This document shows, piece after piece, positions 33,218 to 39,860 of a stretch of DNA of 39,860 bases (position 1 is its first letter; the number at the start of each line of letters is the position of its first letter). The position numbers and the translations under genes were made by a program. Where the stretch lies: positions 1-39,860 of the forward strand of contig CAWKGC010000026.1 in the NCBI GenBank assembly GCA_963849005.1, in the 5' to 3' direction. The notes under the pieces are model-generated. The model was not told the origin of the DNA. It did no database searches and was given only the letters and a program-made list of their open reading frames with translations. This DNA is from CAWKGC01 sp963849005. Lineage in GTDB: Bacteria; Pseudomonadota; Gammaproteobacteria; Burkholderiales; Usitatibacteraceae.

Positions 33218-34409
33218 ATGGAAAAACCTCTCGACGCGATCGTTCTCGGCCTCGGTGCAATGGGCAGCGCGGCGCTTTACCAATTGGCCAAGCGCGGCGC
33301 AAATGTGCTCGGCATCGACCGGTTCTCGCCGCCGCACGCCCTCGGCTCGACACACGGCGACACGCGCATCACGCGGCAGGCGATCGGCGAGGGCGAGCAG
33401 TACACGCCGCTCGCGCTGCGCTCGTACGAGATCTGGCGCGACATCGAGGCGCACACCGGCGCGAGCCTGCTGAGCGTCACCGGCGGCCTCGTGATTTCGA
33501 GCGATGCGCCGCACGCGCTCTGCCATGTGCCGGGGTTCTTCGACAGGACCGTGGCCATGGCGAGGAAGCACGGCATCCGCCACGACCTCCTCGACGCGGC
33601 GCAGATCCGCGCGCGCTTCCCGCAGTTCGCCGTGCACGACAACGAGGTGGGCTATTTCGAGCACGAGGCGGGGTTCCTCAGGCCAGAGGCGTGCGTGAGG
33701 GCGCAACTGTCGCTCGCGGAGAAGCATGGCGCGGCGGTCCGACGCAACGAATGGGTGGGGCGGTTCTCGGAGGCCGATGGCAGCGTCCGGGTGGAGACCG
33801 ACCGGGGGACGTACCACGCGAAGAGACTGGTCGTTACCGCGGGCCCATGGCTGGGAGGGCTTCTCGACCACCCTTGCGCGCGCTATTTCAGCGTCACCCG
33901 CCAGGTGCTGTTCTGGTTCGACGTTACCGCACCGATCGAGCGCTTCGAGCCCCGCAAACTTCCCGGTGTTCATCTGGGAGTTGCAGGGGAGCCGGCACGG
34001 CATCTACGGTTTTCCGGCGATCGACGGGCAGGGCGGCGGGGTGAAGATCGCCAGCGAGCAGAATGAACTGCGGACTTCGCCCGACGCGGTCGTGCGCGAG
34101 GTCTCCGAAATCGAAACGCGGGTGATGTACGACACGCTCGTTGCGCCGAACTTCCCGGATGTCTCGAGCAACTGCGTGAAGAGCGTGTCGTGCCTGTACA
34201 CGACGACGCCGGACGCGAACTTCGTCATCGACCGGCATCCCGAAATGCCGTCGGTGATCATCGCGTCGCCGTGTTCGGGGCACGGATTCAAGCATTCGGC
34301 GGCGATCGGCGAATCGCTGGCCGAACTCGCGCTCGAAGGCAGGAGCACGCTCGACCTGGACAGCTTCGCGTTCAGCCGGCTCGCGCCGCGGCCGAGGCCG
34401 CGCGCCTGA
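33218..34409 (+). pseudogene. Sarcosine/N-methyl-L-tryptophan oxidase (SolA-like) interrupted by a single-base frameshift
   Basis: The first frame (from ATG 33218) has the FAD-binding GLGAMGSAAL, PPHALGSTHGDTR, GFLRPEACV and TAGPWLGGLL of the SolA/MSOX family up to about residue 250. At about 33961-33966 (CTTCCCGGTG) the frame shifts. The second frame continues with VFIWELQGSRHGIYGFP through SCLYTTTPDANFVID, which contains the Cys expected to bind FAD covalently, and SGHGFKHS, to the stop at 34409. Deleting one C restores a 396-residue enzyme (1192 minus 1 bases). It would demethylate N-methylated amino acids, releasing formaldehyde and H2O2. Confidence 0.85.
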
Positions 34410-34419
34410 TTGCCGTCCC

Positions 34420-35277
34420 CTAGCGGGAGGTCAGCAGGGCCCGGCTGCGGGACAGGGCCGGATTGGTCTTCGTTTCGGTGAGCTTGTCTGCACGGGCGAT
34501 TGCCGCGGAGAGCTCGCGATGCGCGGCCTGGCCCTCGGGCAGCGTGGCCAGCAGTTGCCGCCAATGCAGCGCCGCGGAGGCATAGTCCGCCGTTTCGTAG
34601 GCGAGGCTGCCGGCCATTTCCATCGCGCACGGATGCGGCGGAGTGAATGCCCGGGCCTGCGCAATGAGTTCCGCGGGCTTGCCCGCAAGCCGCCCGCCCT
34701 GGGCCATTCCGACCGCATCTGCGTATTCGCACCACACCGCGGGGTCGTTGGCCACCTTTTGCGACACGGTCACAGCGCGCTCGAAGGCCGCCGCCGATTC
34801 GCGGTAACGGTGGTTCTCGAATTCCTGCCGCGCGAGCAGCATCCAGCCGCGCCCGTCGGCGGGCTTGGCCGCAAGGTGCTGCTCGAGGTTCCCGTTCATC
34901 ACGCCGGGCTCTCCGATGACGGTGTACAGCCCGAAGGCCAGCGCGGGCAGCGCGACCGCGACGAGCGCCGCGACGATCGGGGCGCGTTCGGCCCGCTCCG
35001 CGACCGCCGTCGTTTCGTATTCACCGATGCCGTCGCCTGCCGCCCGGTCCAGCAATTCCCGGCGCGCCTCCTCGAACTTGCCCTCGGGAAGCAGGCCACG
35101 CGCGAAATCGCGGTCGAGGTCCGCCAGCGCCTGCCGCCAGAGCGCCAGGTTCATGTCGCGCCGCGAGCTTTCCGGCGCCATGCGGCTCCGCACGAGGAGG
35201 CCGGGCAGCACGAACGCCAGCGCGCCGGCCGTCATCAGCGCGGCGATCGACCAGAAGGCGAGCGGTCCGGACGGCAC
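34420..35277 (-). CDS. CcmI/NrfG-like c-type cytochrome biogenesis TPR protein
   Basis: A 285-residue protein with the CcmI (CycH) layout. Transmembrane helix 1 (about 8-30) is followed by a cytoplasmic loop with NLALWRQALADLDRDFARGLL, a motif typical of CcmI. Transmembrane helix 2 lies at about 100-120, and a periplasmic TPR domain follows (GRGWMLLARQEFENHRYRESAAAFERA and later helices). CcmI and NrfG hand apocytochrome to the haem lyase. The GTG start at 35277 lies 7 bp after the octaheme cytochrome stop, so the two form an operon. Being away from other ccm genes and next to a CXXCK cytochrome, it may be a dedicated partner for the special haem (inference). Confidence 0.85.
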   Translation of the reverse strand: MPSGPLAFWSIAALMTAGALAFVLPGLLVRSRMAPESSRRDMNLALWRQALADLDRDFARGLLPEGKFEEARRELLDRAAGDGIGEYETTAVAERAERAPIVAALVAVALPALAFGLYTVIGEPGVMNGNLEQHLAAKPADGRGWMLLARQEFENHRYRESAAAFERAVTVSQKVANDPAVWCEYADAVGMAQGGRLAGKPAELIAQARAFTPPHPCAMEMAGSLAYETADYASAALHWRQLLATLPEGQAAHRELSAAIARADKLTETKTNPALSRSRALLTSR

Positions 35278-35284
35278 GAAGCGC

Positions 35285-36994
35285 CTACTTGGCGGCCGGA
35301 GCCGGAGCCGGGGCCGGGGCCGCCACGGCGGCAGTCTTGCCTTCGCCGCGCTTCTTCGCCATGGCGTCGTCCAGCAGCTTGATGCCCTCCTGCGATATCA
35401 CCATGCCCTTGTTGACCGAGTCGTCCGCCGCCTTGGGGTTGTGGAAGTAGGCGCCGTTCGAGGCAGTCCAGAACTCCCAGTGCACGTGCGCCTCGTAGTG
35501 CTTGTCGCGCACCGCGGCCAGGGTGGCCTCGTCAACGCCGAGGTTTTTCGCCTCGTCGTACTTGTCGATCATGCGCGTGAGCCAATACTCGGCCTTGCGC
35601 AGCTTGCCCATGAAGCGGTTCTTGAGCGAATCGATCGTGTACACCGCCTGCTTTTCCGTCCAGCCCTGGTGGCATCCGAGGCAGGTCTCCTTCAGGTACT
35701 CCTTCGGGCTCGTCTGCCAGTGCGAGGTGAAGACCTTGCCGGTCTTCGCATCCTTCATCTTCGGCATGTGGCAGGTATGGCACTGGACGCCCGCCTTGTC
35801 GTGCACCGAGCCGTAATAGACCTCGACGTCGGGGTGCTGCGCCTTCCACAGCAGCGCGCCCGTGATCCCGTGCTTGAAGTCGCGGAACTTGAGGTCTGTG
35901 TAGTGCTTGCCGATGTCGTTCACGCCCTTGAACGGGAAGTGGTTGGTGCGCGAGTCGTCCATCCCGATCGGCTTGCCGGTCACGGGATCGGTGCCCGGGT
36001 TGCAGTTGTACTCGACGTGGCACTGGCCGCATTGCAGCTTGGTGTCGTACTTGTCGAGGATGGCGATCTTGCGCGTATGGCCGCGCACGCCGAGTTCCTT
36101 CACGTCGATCTTCGCGCCGTTCGGGTCGGCGTTCCAGAGCGTGTCCTTCTCGGGCCGGGTAAGCGCCTGGATCAGGCCGTCACGGATGATGCGCGGCTGG
36201 GCGCTGTGGGGATCGTGGCAGAAGATGCAGTTGAGCGAGTGGTTCACGTCCTTGACGAATTCGTTCACCTTCGACGTGCGGCTCCATTTCGCCGTGGGCG
36301 CGGGGTCGCCCAGGTAGGCCCAGTCGAGGATGTGGTCCGCGGTCTTGCACGACATGCATACCGGGTTCGCCGCGGCCGCCGTGCCGGGCCTGAACACCTT
36401 GTGCGGCTCGCCGGGGTACTTGTCGTAAATCGTGTCCCAGAGCAGGAAGTTGCCGCCCGGTTGCGCGAGCCCGGCCCAGCCCAGCTTGTTCTCGAAGCGG
36501 CCGCCGAAGGCGCGGTCGACCACCAGCTGGTCGTAGAGCGCGAAGGCGTGGGAGCGCGGGACGTTGTGTTCCTTGGTGAAGCCGTGGGGCGTCATCAGCT
36601 TTTCCCAAGCGGGGTTGGGAGACGGGCCGCCGGCTTGCGACTTCTCGTTGCGCGCGGTCTTGTTGTAGTTGACCTTGTACATCGTTTCGTACTGGTTCTT
36701 GTGGCAGCCGCCGCAGGCCTCCGAGCCCGTCTTCGTGACCGGCCGCATCTGCGGGCTCTTGAGGTGCTCGGCGATGCCGTCGTGGCAGGCGCCGCAGCCG
36801 ACCGACTTGTGCTTGCCCGGGTCGTGCATCTTGCTTATGCCACCGTGGCAGCCTGCGCATTCCTTGCCGCCATAGGCCGTTTTTGCGGCGGGTTCCTTGG
36901 CCGGGGCGGCCGCTACCGCGTCGGTCAGCACAAAAGCGGAAAGGACGAACACGAGCGATGCGGCGAGCATGGTACGGCACAATTCGAAGCGCAT
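35285..36994 (-). CDS. Octaheme c-type cytochrome, octaheme nitrite reductase (TvNiR/ONR)-like
   Basis: A 569-residue periplasmic multiheme cytochrome with a signal peptide (about 1-30). Haem motifs in order are CAGCH 46-50, CGACH 67-71, CGGCH 94-98, CMSCK 213-217, CIFCH 256-260, CGQCH 322-326, CHTCH 405-409 and CLGCH 438-442. The CXXCK fourth site is the catalytic haem of NrfA/ONR enzymes. CHVEYNC gives Tyr329-x-Cys331, matching the Tyr-Cys pair of TvNiR, and His387 (AQHPDVEVY) fits the catalytic His. It should reduce nitrite to ammonia with six electrons and perhaps hydroxylamine or sulfite. Three extra N-terminal haems separate it from pentaheme NrfA. The C-terminal Pro/Ala tail is low complexity. 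An FNR-like box lies upstream. Confidence 0.92.
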   Translation of the reverse strand: MRFELCRTMLAASLVFVLSAFVLTDAVAAAPAKEPAAKTAYGGKECAGCHGGISKMHDPGKHKSVGCGACHDGIAEHLKSPQMRPVTKTGSEACGGCHKNQYETMYKVNYNKTARNEKSQAGGPSPNPAWEKLMTPHGFTKEHNVPRSHAFALYDQLVVDRAFGGRFENKLGWAGLAQPGGNFLLWDTIYDKYPGEPHKVFRPGTAAAANPVCMSCKTADHILDWAYLGDPAPTAKWSRTSKVNEFVKDVNHSLNCIFCHDPHSAQPRIIRDGLIQALTRPEKDTLWNADPNGAKIDVKELGVRGHTRKIAILDKYDTKLQCGQCHVEYNCNPGTDPVTGKPIGMDDSRTNHFPFKGVNDIGKHYTDLKFRDFKHGITGALLWKAQHPDVEVYYGSVHDKAGVQCHTCHMPKMKDAKTGKVFTSHWQTSPKEYLKETCLGCHQGWTEKQAVYTIDSLKNRFMGKLRKAEYWLTRMIDKYDEAKNLGVDEATLAAVRDKHYEAHVHWEFWTASNGAYFHNPKAADDSVNKGMVISQEGIKLLDDAMAKKRGEGKTAAVAAPAPAPAPAAK

Positions 36995-37066
36995 GAAGTT
37001 TCCCCTGTAATTGCGCGTCTCGAGGCGCGCATCCCTGCGACGCTAGCAGCCGCGCGGCGCCGGGGG

Positions 37067-37080
37067 TTGACCAAGGTCAA
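37067..37080 (-). promoter_or_regulatory. FNR/DNR-like operator upstream of the octaheme cytochrome
   Basis: TTGACCAAGGTCAA fits the TTGAN-N4-NTCAA pattern of FNR/DNR/NNR-type regulators, with 6-bp mirrored arms. It lies 73-86 bp before the ATG of the octaheme cytochrome gene, a normal position for an activator site. Confidence 0.6.
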
Positions 37081-37157
37081 GTCGGATGAAGCCCGCAGCG
37101 GGGAAGTTCGCCGGTTCGCCGGCCCGACCGGCCGCCAAGGGGTCGGCGCGATTCCGG

Positions 37158-37733
37158 CTAAGAGGCTTCCAGGCCGATCTGGCGGCGCAATTCCCGGTAG
37201 CGCTCCTCCGGCTTGTCGCCGAAGACCGGGTCGTGTCCGCGGGGCACGGCATCCCGCACGGCAATCCAGTCGGCCGCCGTGAGGCTTTTCGCGGCGCGCG
37301 TCAGGATGTCCGCCTCCTCCTTCGCGACATGGCTCTCGTAGTAGACGAGGTAGGTGGCGAGCGCCATTTCGACTTCCTCGCGGGAGACCACGACGTCTTC
37401 CAGGACGGCGTTGATCTGCCCCAGCGCCGTCTCGCCGGCGATGGCGATGACGCGGTGTTCCTGGTGCAGGCGCGCGAGCGGCAGCTCCAGGTCGGGACAG
37501 TGCTTCGCGAGCCTGCGGAAGGCCTCGTCCTCGCGCGGGTGGTGGTAACGGTCGGAGTATTCGCGCAGGTAGGTGATGATGTCCTGCATCAGTTCGTAAC
37601 GGGGCCGTTCGCCGAGATGAAATACGTCGAGTTCATTGCGCAGCAGCCGCAGCAGCTTGGCGAAATAGACGTGCTCCGTGTGCCAGGCGGAGACGGGATC
37701 AATGGTGGCGCCGGTATCGAGAGAGACTTTCAT
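37158..37733 (-). CDS. Hemerythrin domain-containing protein
   Basis: A 191-residue protein with a hemerythrin-like four-helix bundle in the first 150 residues. Candidate di-iron ligands are His18/His21 (WHTEH), the His64-His65-x-x-Glu68 motif (YHHPRED), the HQEH segment near 98, and ESHVAKEEADIL. Members bind O2 or NO, or sense iron and redox state; some repair Fe-S centres after nitrosative stress. ATG 37733 is used; longer frames upstream are antisense to the nitroreductase. It lies just upstream of the octaheme nitrite reductase on the same strand, with its own FNR/DNR-like box, consistent with a nitrogen-oxide stress role. Confidence 0.88.
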   Translation of the reverse strand: MKVSLDTGATIDPVSAWHTEHVYFAKLLRLLRNELDVFHLGERPRYELMQDIITYLREYSDRYHHPREDEAFRRLAKHCPDLELPLARLHQEHRVIAIAGETALGQINAVLEDVVVSREEVEMALATYLVYYESHVAKEEADILTRAAKSLTAADWIAVRDAVPRGHDPVFGDKPEERYRELRRQIGLEAS

Positions 37734-37766
37734 TCCACCATTCTTGCCGCAGGCGGCCCGGCGGTA

Positions 37767-37780
37767 TTGAGCTATGTCAA
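37767..37780 (-). promoter_or_regulatory. FNR/DNR-like operator upstream of the hemerythrin gene
   Basis: TTGAGCTATGTCAA fits TTGAN-N4-GTCAA, with the same 14-bp spacing as the box before the octaheme cytochrome. It lies 34-47 bp before the hemerythrin ATG and also within the divergent gap to the nitroreductase. Confidence 0.55.
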
Positions 37781-37916
37781 GCTCGATACGGTCGCCGCTG
37801 CAAGGATGGCGGCTTCGCCCGCGCCATCGGCCGGGGCGTCCGGCGGTTACGGGGGCAAACTTGATGCCGGGGCCGCCCACGGATAGATTGTGGTGCCCGC
37901 CCACGACCCTGCGCCC

Positions 37917-38657
37917 ATGACCGACGAATCCGCCATCCTCTCCGCGATCATCCGCGAGCGCCGCAGCGTGCGCGACTTCCGGCCCGACGAAATACCGGCG
38001 GCCCTTCTCGACGAAGTGCTCGAGGACGCGAACGGGGCGCCGAGCTGGTCGAACACGCAGCCCTACCGGGTTGCCATTGCCTCGGGCGCGCTCAAGGAGC
38101 GCCTCAAGCAGGAACTCGGCGCGCGCTTCGATGCCGGCATGCGCGTGATGGAGGGCGGGTGGGCCGCGAAACTCAAGGCGTACCTTACGCGCGAGGGCAT
38201 GCCCGACGGGGACTTCGCCACCAACTTCGCCTACCCCGAGGACCTGCTGGCCGCGCGCCGCGCCACCGGCTTCGGCCTGTACAAGCTGCTCGGCATCGAC
38301 CGCAAGGACATGGCCGCGCGCAACCGGCAGATGCGTCGAAACTTCGAGTTCTTCGGCGCGCCCACGGTGATGTTCCTGTTCGTGCACAAGGGGCTGCGCG
38401 AGTACAGCGTGCTCGATGCCGGCATCTGGCTGCAGACGCTCATGCTTTCAGCGCAGGCGCACGGGCTGGCCACGTGCGCGCAGGGCGCGCTTGCGACCTG
38501 GGCCGGCCCGGTGAAGCAGGCATTCGACGTGCCGAAGGACTACAAGCTCATTTGCGGCCTGTCGATCGGCTATGCGTCGGACTCGCCCGTCAATGCCTAC
38601 AACCCGGGGCGTGGCGCAAGTGGCGCGATGCGGATCGCGTCGCGCGCGCCCGCATGA
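37917..38657 (+). CDS. Nitroreductase family protein
   Basis: A 246-residue FMN-dependent nitroreductase-fold enzyme. RERRSVRDF near the N-terminus and the PSWSNTQPYRVAI segment are the FMN-binding marks. LDAGIWLQTLMLSAQAHGLATCAQGAL is the conserved core helix, and the C-terminus carries IGYASDSPVNAY. It should reduce nitroaromatics, quinones or flavin-linked substrates with NAD(P)H in the cytoplasm. ATG 37917 is chosen over a GTG 27 bases upstream because the family starts close to ILSAIIRERRS. It is divergent from the hemerythrin gene, and both could share the FNR/DNR-like box. Confidence 0.9.
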   Translation: MTDESAILSAIIRERRSVRDFRPDEIPAALLDEVLEDANGAPSWSNTQPYRVAIASGALKERLKQELGARFDAGMRVMEGGWAAKLKAYLTREGMPDGDFATNFAYPEDLLAARRATGFGLYKLLGIDRKDMAARNRQMRRNFEFFGAPTVMFLFVHKGLREYSVLDAGIWLQTLMLSAQAHGLATCAQGALATWAGPVKQAFDVPKDYKLICGLSIGYASDSPVNAYNPGRGASGAMRIASRAPA

Positions 38658-38734
38658 TCGCGGAGCGGCAAAAGCGGTATCCTGCTGTTCCACTCGATTG
38701 CCCGCGAACGAAAACAACCAGGAGGAGATGAACC

Positions 38735-39706
38735 GTGAAGATGACACGCCTTGGATGCACCGCTGTCGCAGCGTTTGCCATTTCTGCATCAGGCCTCGCT
38801 CTCGCGCAGGTGGGCTTCCCCCCGCCGCCGCCGAAAGTGAGCCCCGCCGCCGGCGTGATCGACATGCACGTCCACCCCGCGCCGGACGTCTTCGGCCGGT
38901 CTCTTACCGACATCGAAATGGCGACGGTCGCCCGCCGCAAGGGCATGCGCGGCCTCGTCCTGAAGAACCACGTCGTCACTACCGCGGACCGCGCGGCGAC
39001 CGCGATGGAAGCGGTGCCCGGCATCGAGATCTGGGGCGGCATCGTGCTCAACAACTCGGTGGGCGGGGTCAATCCGGCCGCGGTCGAGTGGATGCACCGC
39101 ATGTCGGGAGGCCGCGGCAAGATCGTCTGGCTGCCGACCTTCGATTCCGACAAGCACATCAAGACGCTGGTCGACAAGAACAAGTCCGGGCTCGTGGTGG
39201 CGCCGGGCGGCGTGGTCACCCCGCAGATGGAAGAGATCCTGAAGATCATCGCGCGCGAGAACCTGGTGCTCGCCACCGGCCACGTGCACGCCGATGAAGT
39301 CGTCGCGGTGGCGCGCCGAGCCAAGGAACTCGGGGTGAAGAACATCCTCGTGACGCATGGGCTGACCAACATCCCGGGGCTGTCGATGGCGCAGGCCAAG
39401 GAAGTCGCCGCGCTCGGCGGGATGATCGAGATCTGCTACCTGCAATTCATGACCGGCCCCGACGCGCAGTACGCGTGGATGAAGCACTGGAACCAGGTCA
39501 ACACGGCGCAGGTGCTCATGGCGCTCAACGAAGTCGGCGCGGATTCACTGGTGATCTCCACCGACCTCGGCCAGCAGGGAATGATGATGCCGCCCGACGG
39601 CGTCGAGAACGCCATCGCCGCGCTCAAGGCTGCGGGCGTCACCCAGGGCGACATCGACAAGATGATGAAGAAAAACCCGGCGCGCTTGCTCGGGCTGAAA
39701 GACTGA
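38735..39706 (+). CDS. Secreted amidohydrolase-like protein (DUF6282-like)
   Basis: A 323-residue protein with a signal peptide (about 1-24, ending GLALAQ) and a metal-dependent hydrolase TIM-barrel appearance. The opening strand carries DMHVHPAPD (an HxH metal pair). LATGHVHADEV and ILVTHGLTN supply later His residues, and ISTDLGQ the conserved Asp. The start is GTG 38735, seven bases after AGGAGGAG. The best-known relatives are DUF6282 proteins of unknown substrate; a phosphotriesterase or amidohydrolase type of reaction is likely. Monocistronic; the stop lies 2 bp from the convergent partial gene. Confidence 0.85.
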   Translation: MKMTRLGCTAVAAFAISASGLALAQVGFPPPPPKVSPAAGVIDMHVHPAPDVFGRSLTDIEMATVARRKGMRGLVLKNHVVTTADRAATAMEAVPGIEIWGGIVLNNSVGGVNPAAVEWMHRMSGGRGKIVWLPTFDSDKHIKTLVDKNKSGLVVAPGGVVTPQMEEILKIIARENLVLATGHVHADEVVAVARRAKELGVKNILVTHGLTNIPGLSMAQAKEVAALGGMIEICYLQFMTGPDAQYAWMKHWNQVNTAQVLMALNEVGADSLVISTDLGQQGMMMPPDGVENAIAALKAAGVTQGDIDKMMKKNPARLLGLKD

Positions 39707-39708
39707 GG

Positions 39709-39860
39709 TCAGTCTCCCGACGGGGCTGGCACCTCGGGTGCCGGCTTGCTCGGGAGGCCCCGGGCCTGCGCGCGCGCAAACAGCTTTTTCGCCATGCGAT
39801 AGGCGAAACGAACGCCCAGCAGGGTCAGTAACGCCTCGAAGAGTGTCAGCATGAATGCCA
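39709..39860 (-). CDS. Partial membrane protein, C-terminal end
   Basis: The frame ends at TGA 39711-39709 and is open to the window edge, giving about 49 residues. They form one hydrophobic helix (FMLTLFEALLTLLGVRFAY), a basic stretch RMAKKLFARAQARG, and a Pro/Ala-rich tail. This looks like the C-terminus of a small inner-membrane protein with a cytoplasmic tail. No family is recognisable from so little sequence. The gene converges with the amidohydrolase with only 2 bp between the stops. Confidence 0.55.
   Translation of the reverse strand, partial: AFMLTLFEALLTLLGVRFAYRMAKKLFARAQARGLPSKPAPEVPAPSGD

Noticed and set aside
35285..36994. Pentaheme NrfA or hydroxylamine oxidoreductase
   Set aside because: There are eight haem motifs with CXXCK in fourth place plus Tyr-x-Cys. 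NrfA has five haems, and HAO has only CXXCH with a different Tyr crosslink.

Overview
This is a gene-dense, visibly GC-rich stretch of a betaproteobacterial chromosome, most likely Burkholderiales or a close relative. The evidence is four Bug-type (TctC-like) periplasmic solute receptors scattered among small catabolic operons, an EttA close to the E. coli protein, a CcmI-type cytochrome c maturation protein, and the general codon and base composition. No rRNA, tRNA, CRISPR array, integrase or recognisable insertion sequence was found. The only stretch longer than 300 bases without a recognisable gene is 14532-15275. It holds two possible small ORFs, a terminator hairpin between them, a second GC hairpin and a 70-bp perfect palindrome.

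Layout. 1-5.9 kb: the start of mnmC, a FlK-like thioesterase, a carboxymuconolactone decarboxylase family/DsbA family pair, a membrane diguanylate cyclase, an AsmA-like protein and a sialidase-fold lipoprotein. 5.9-14.5 kb: two Bug receptors (one frameshifted), two lipoprotein or secreted proteins of unknown role, a frameshifted MFS transporter, a DUF885 peptidase-like protein, a Yip1 membrane protein and a ModA-like binding protein with no signal peptide. 15.3-20.7 kb (minus strand): a metabolic cluster of aminotransferase, SDR, a stand-alone cNMP-binding domain, a secreted alpha/beta hydrolase and a HpaI-type aldolase. 20.8-24.1 kb (plus strand): a tight operon of Bug receptor, MmgE/PrpD and D-2-hydroxyacid dehydrogenase. 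24.4-32.2 kb: ettA, a tiny lipoprotein, an FAH-Bug pair, a YkgJ-type protein and two secreted proteins including a kelch-like propeller. 32.3-39.9 kb: an MBL-fold hydrolase, a frameshifted sarcosine/N-methyltryptophan oxidase, then a respiratory or nitrosative-stress island of CcmI-like protein, octaheme cytochrome c and hemerythrin. A nitroreductase, a secreted amidohydrolase-like protein and a partial membrane protein follow.

Most notable. (1) The 569-residue cytochrome at 35285-36994 has seven CXXCH motifs plus one CXXCK as the fourth haem site, and a Tyr-x-Cys right after the sixth haem motif. This is the signature of the octaheme nitrite reductase (TvNiR/ONR) family. It lies 7 bp from a CcmI/NrfG-like TPR protein. 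Both it and the neighbouring hemerythrin gene have an FNR/DNR-like box (TTGAN-N4-GTCAA) upstream. (2) Three intergenic regions carry long, nearly perfect palindromes built from a common GGGGTCAG module repeated about every 19-21 bp, with locus-specific tails mirrored exactly in the opposite arm. One of them is followed by a four-copy 19-bp tandem array. They look like a REP/MITE-type repeat family; no transposase is in the window. (3) Four genes are each broken by a single-base indel. This points either to consensus errors in the assembly or to several recent gene losses.
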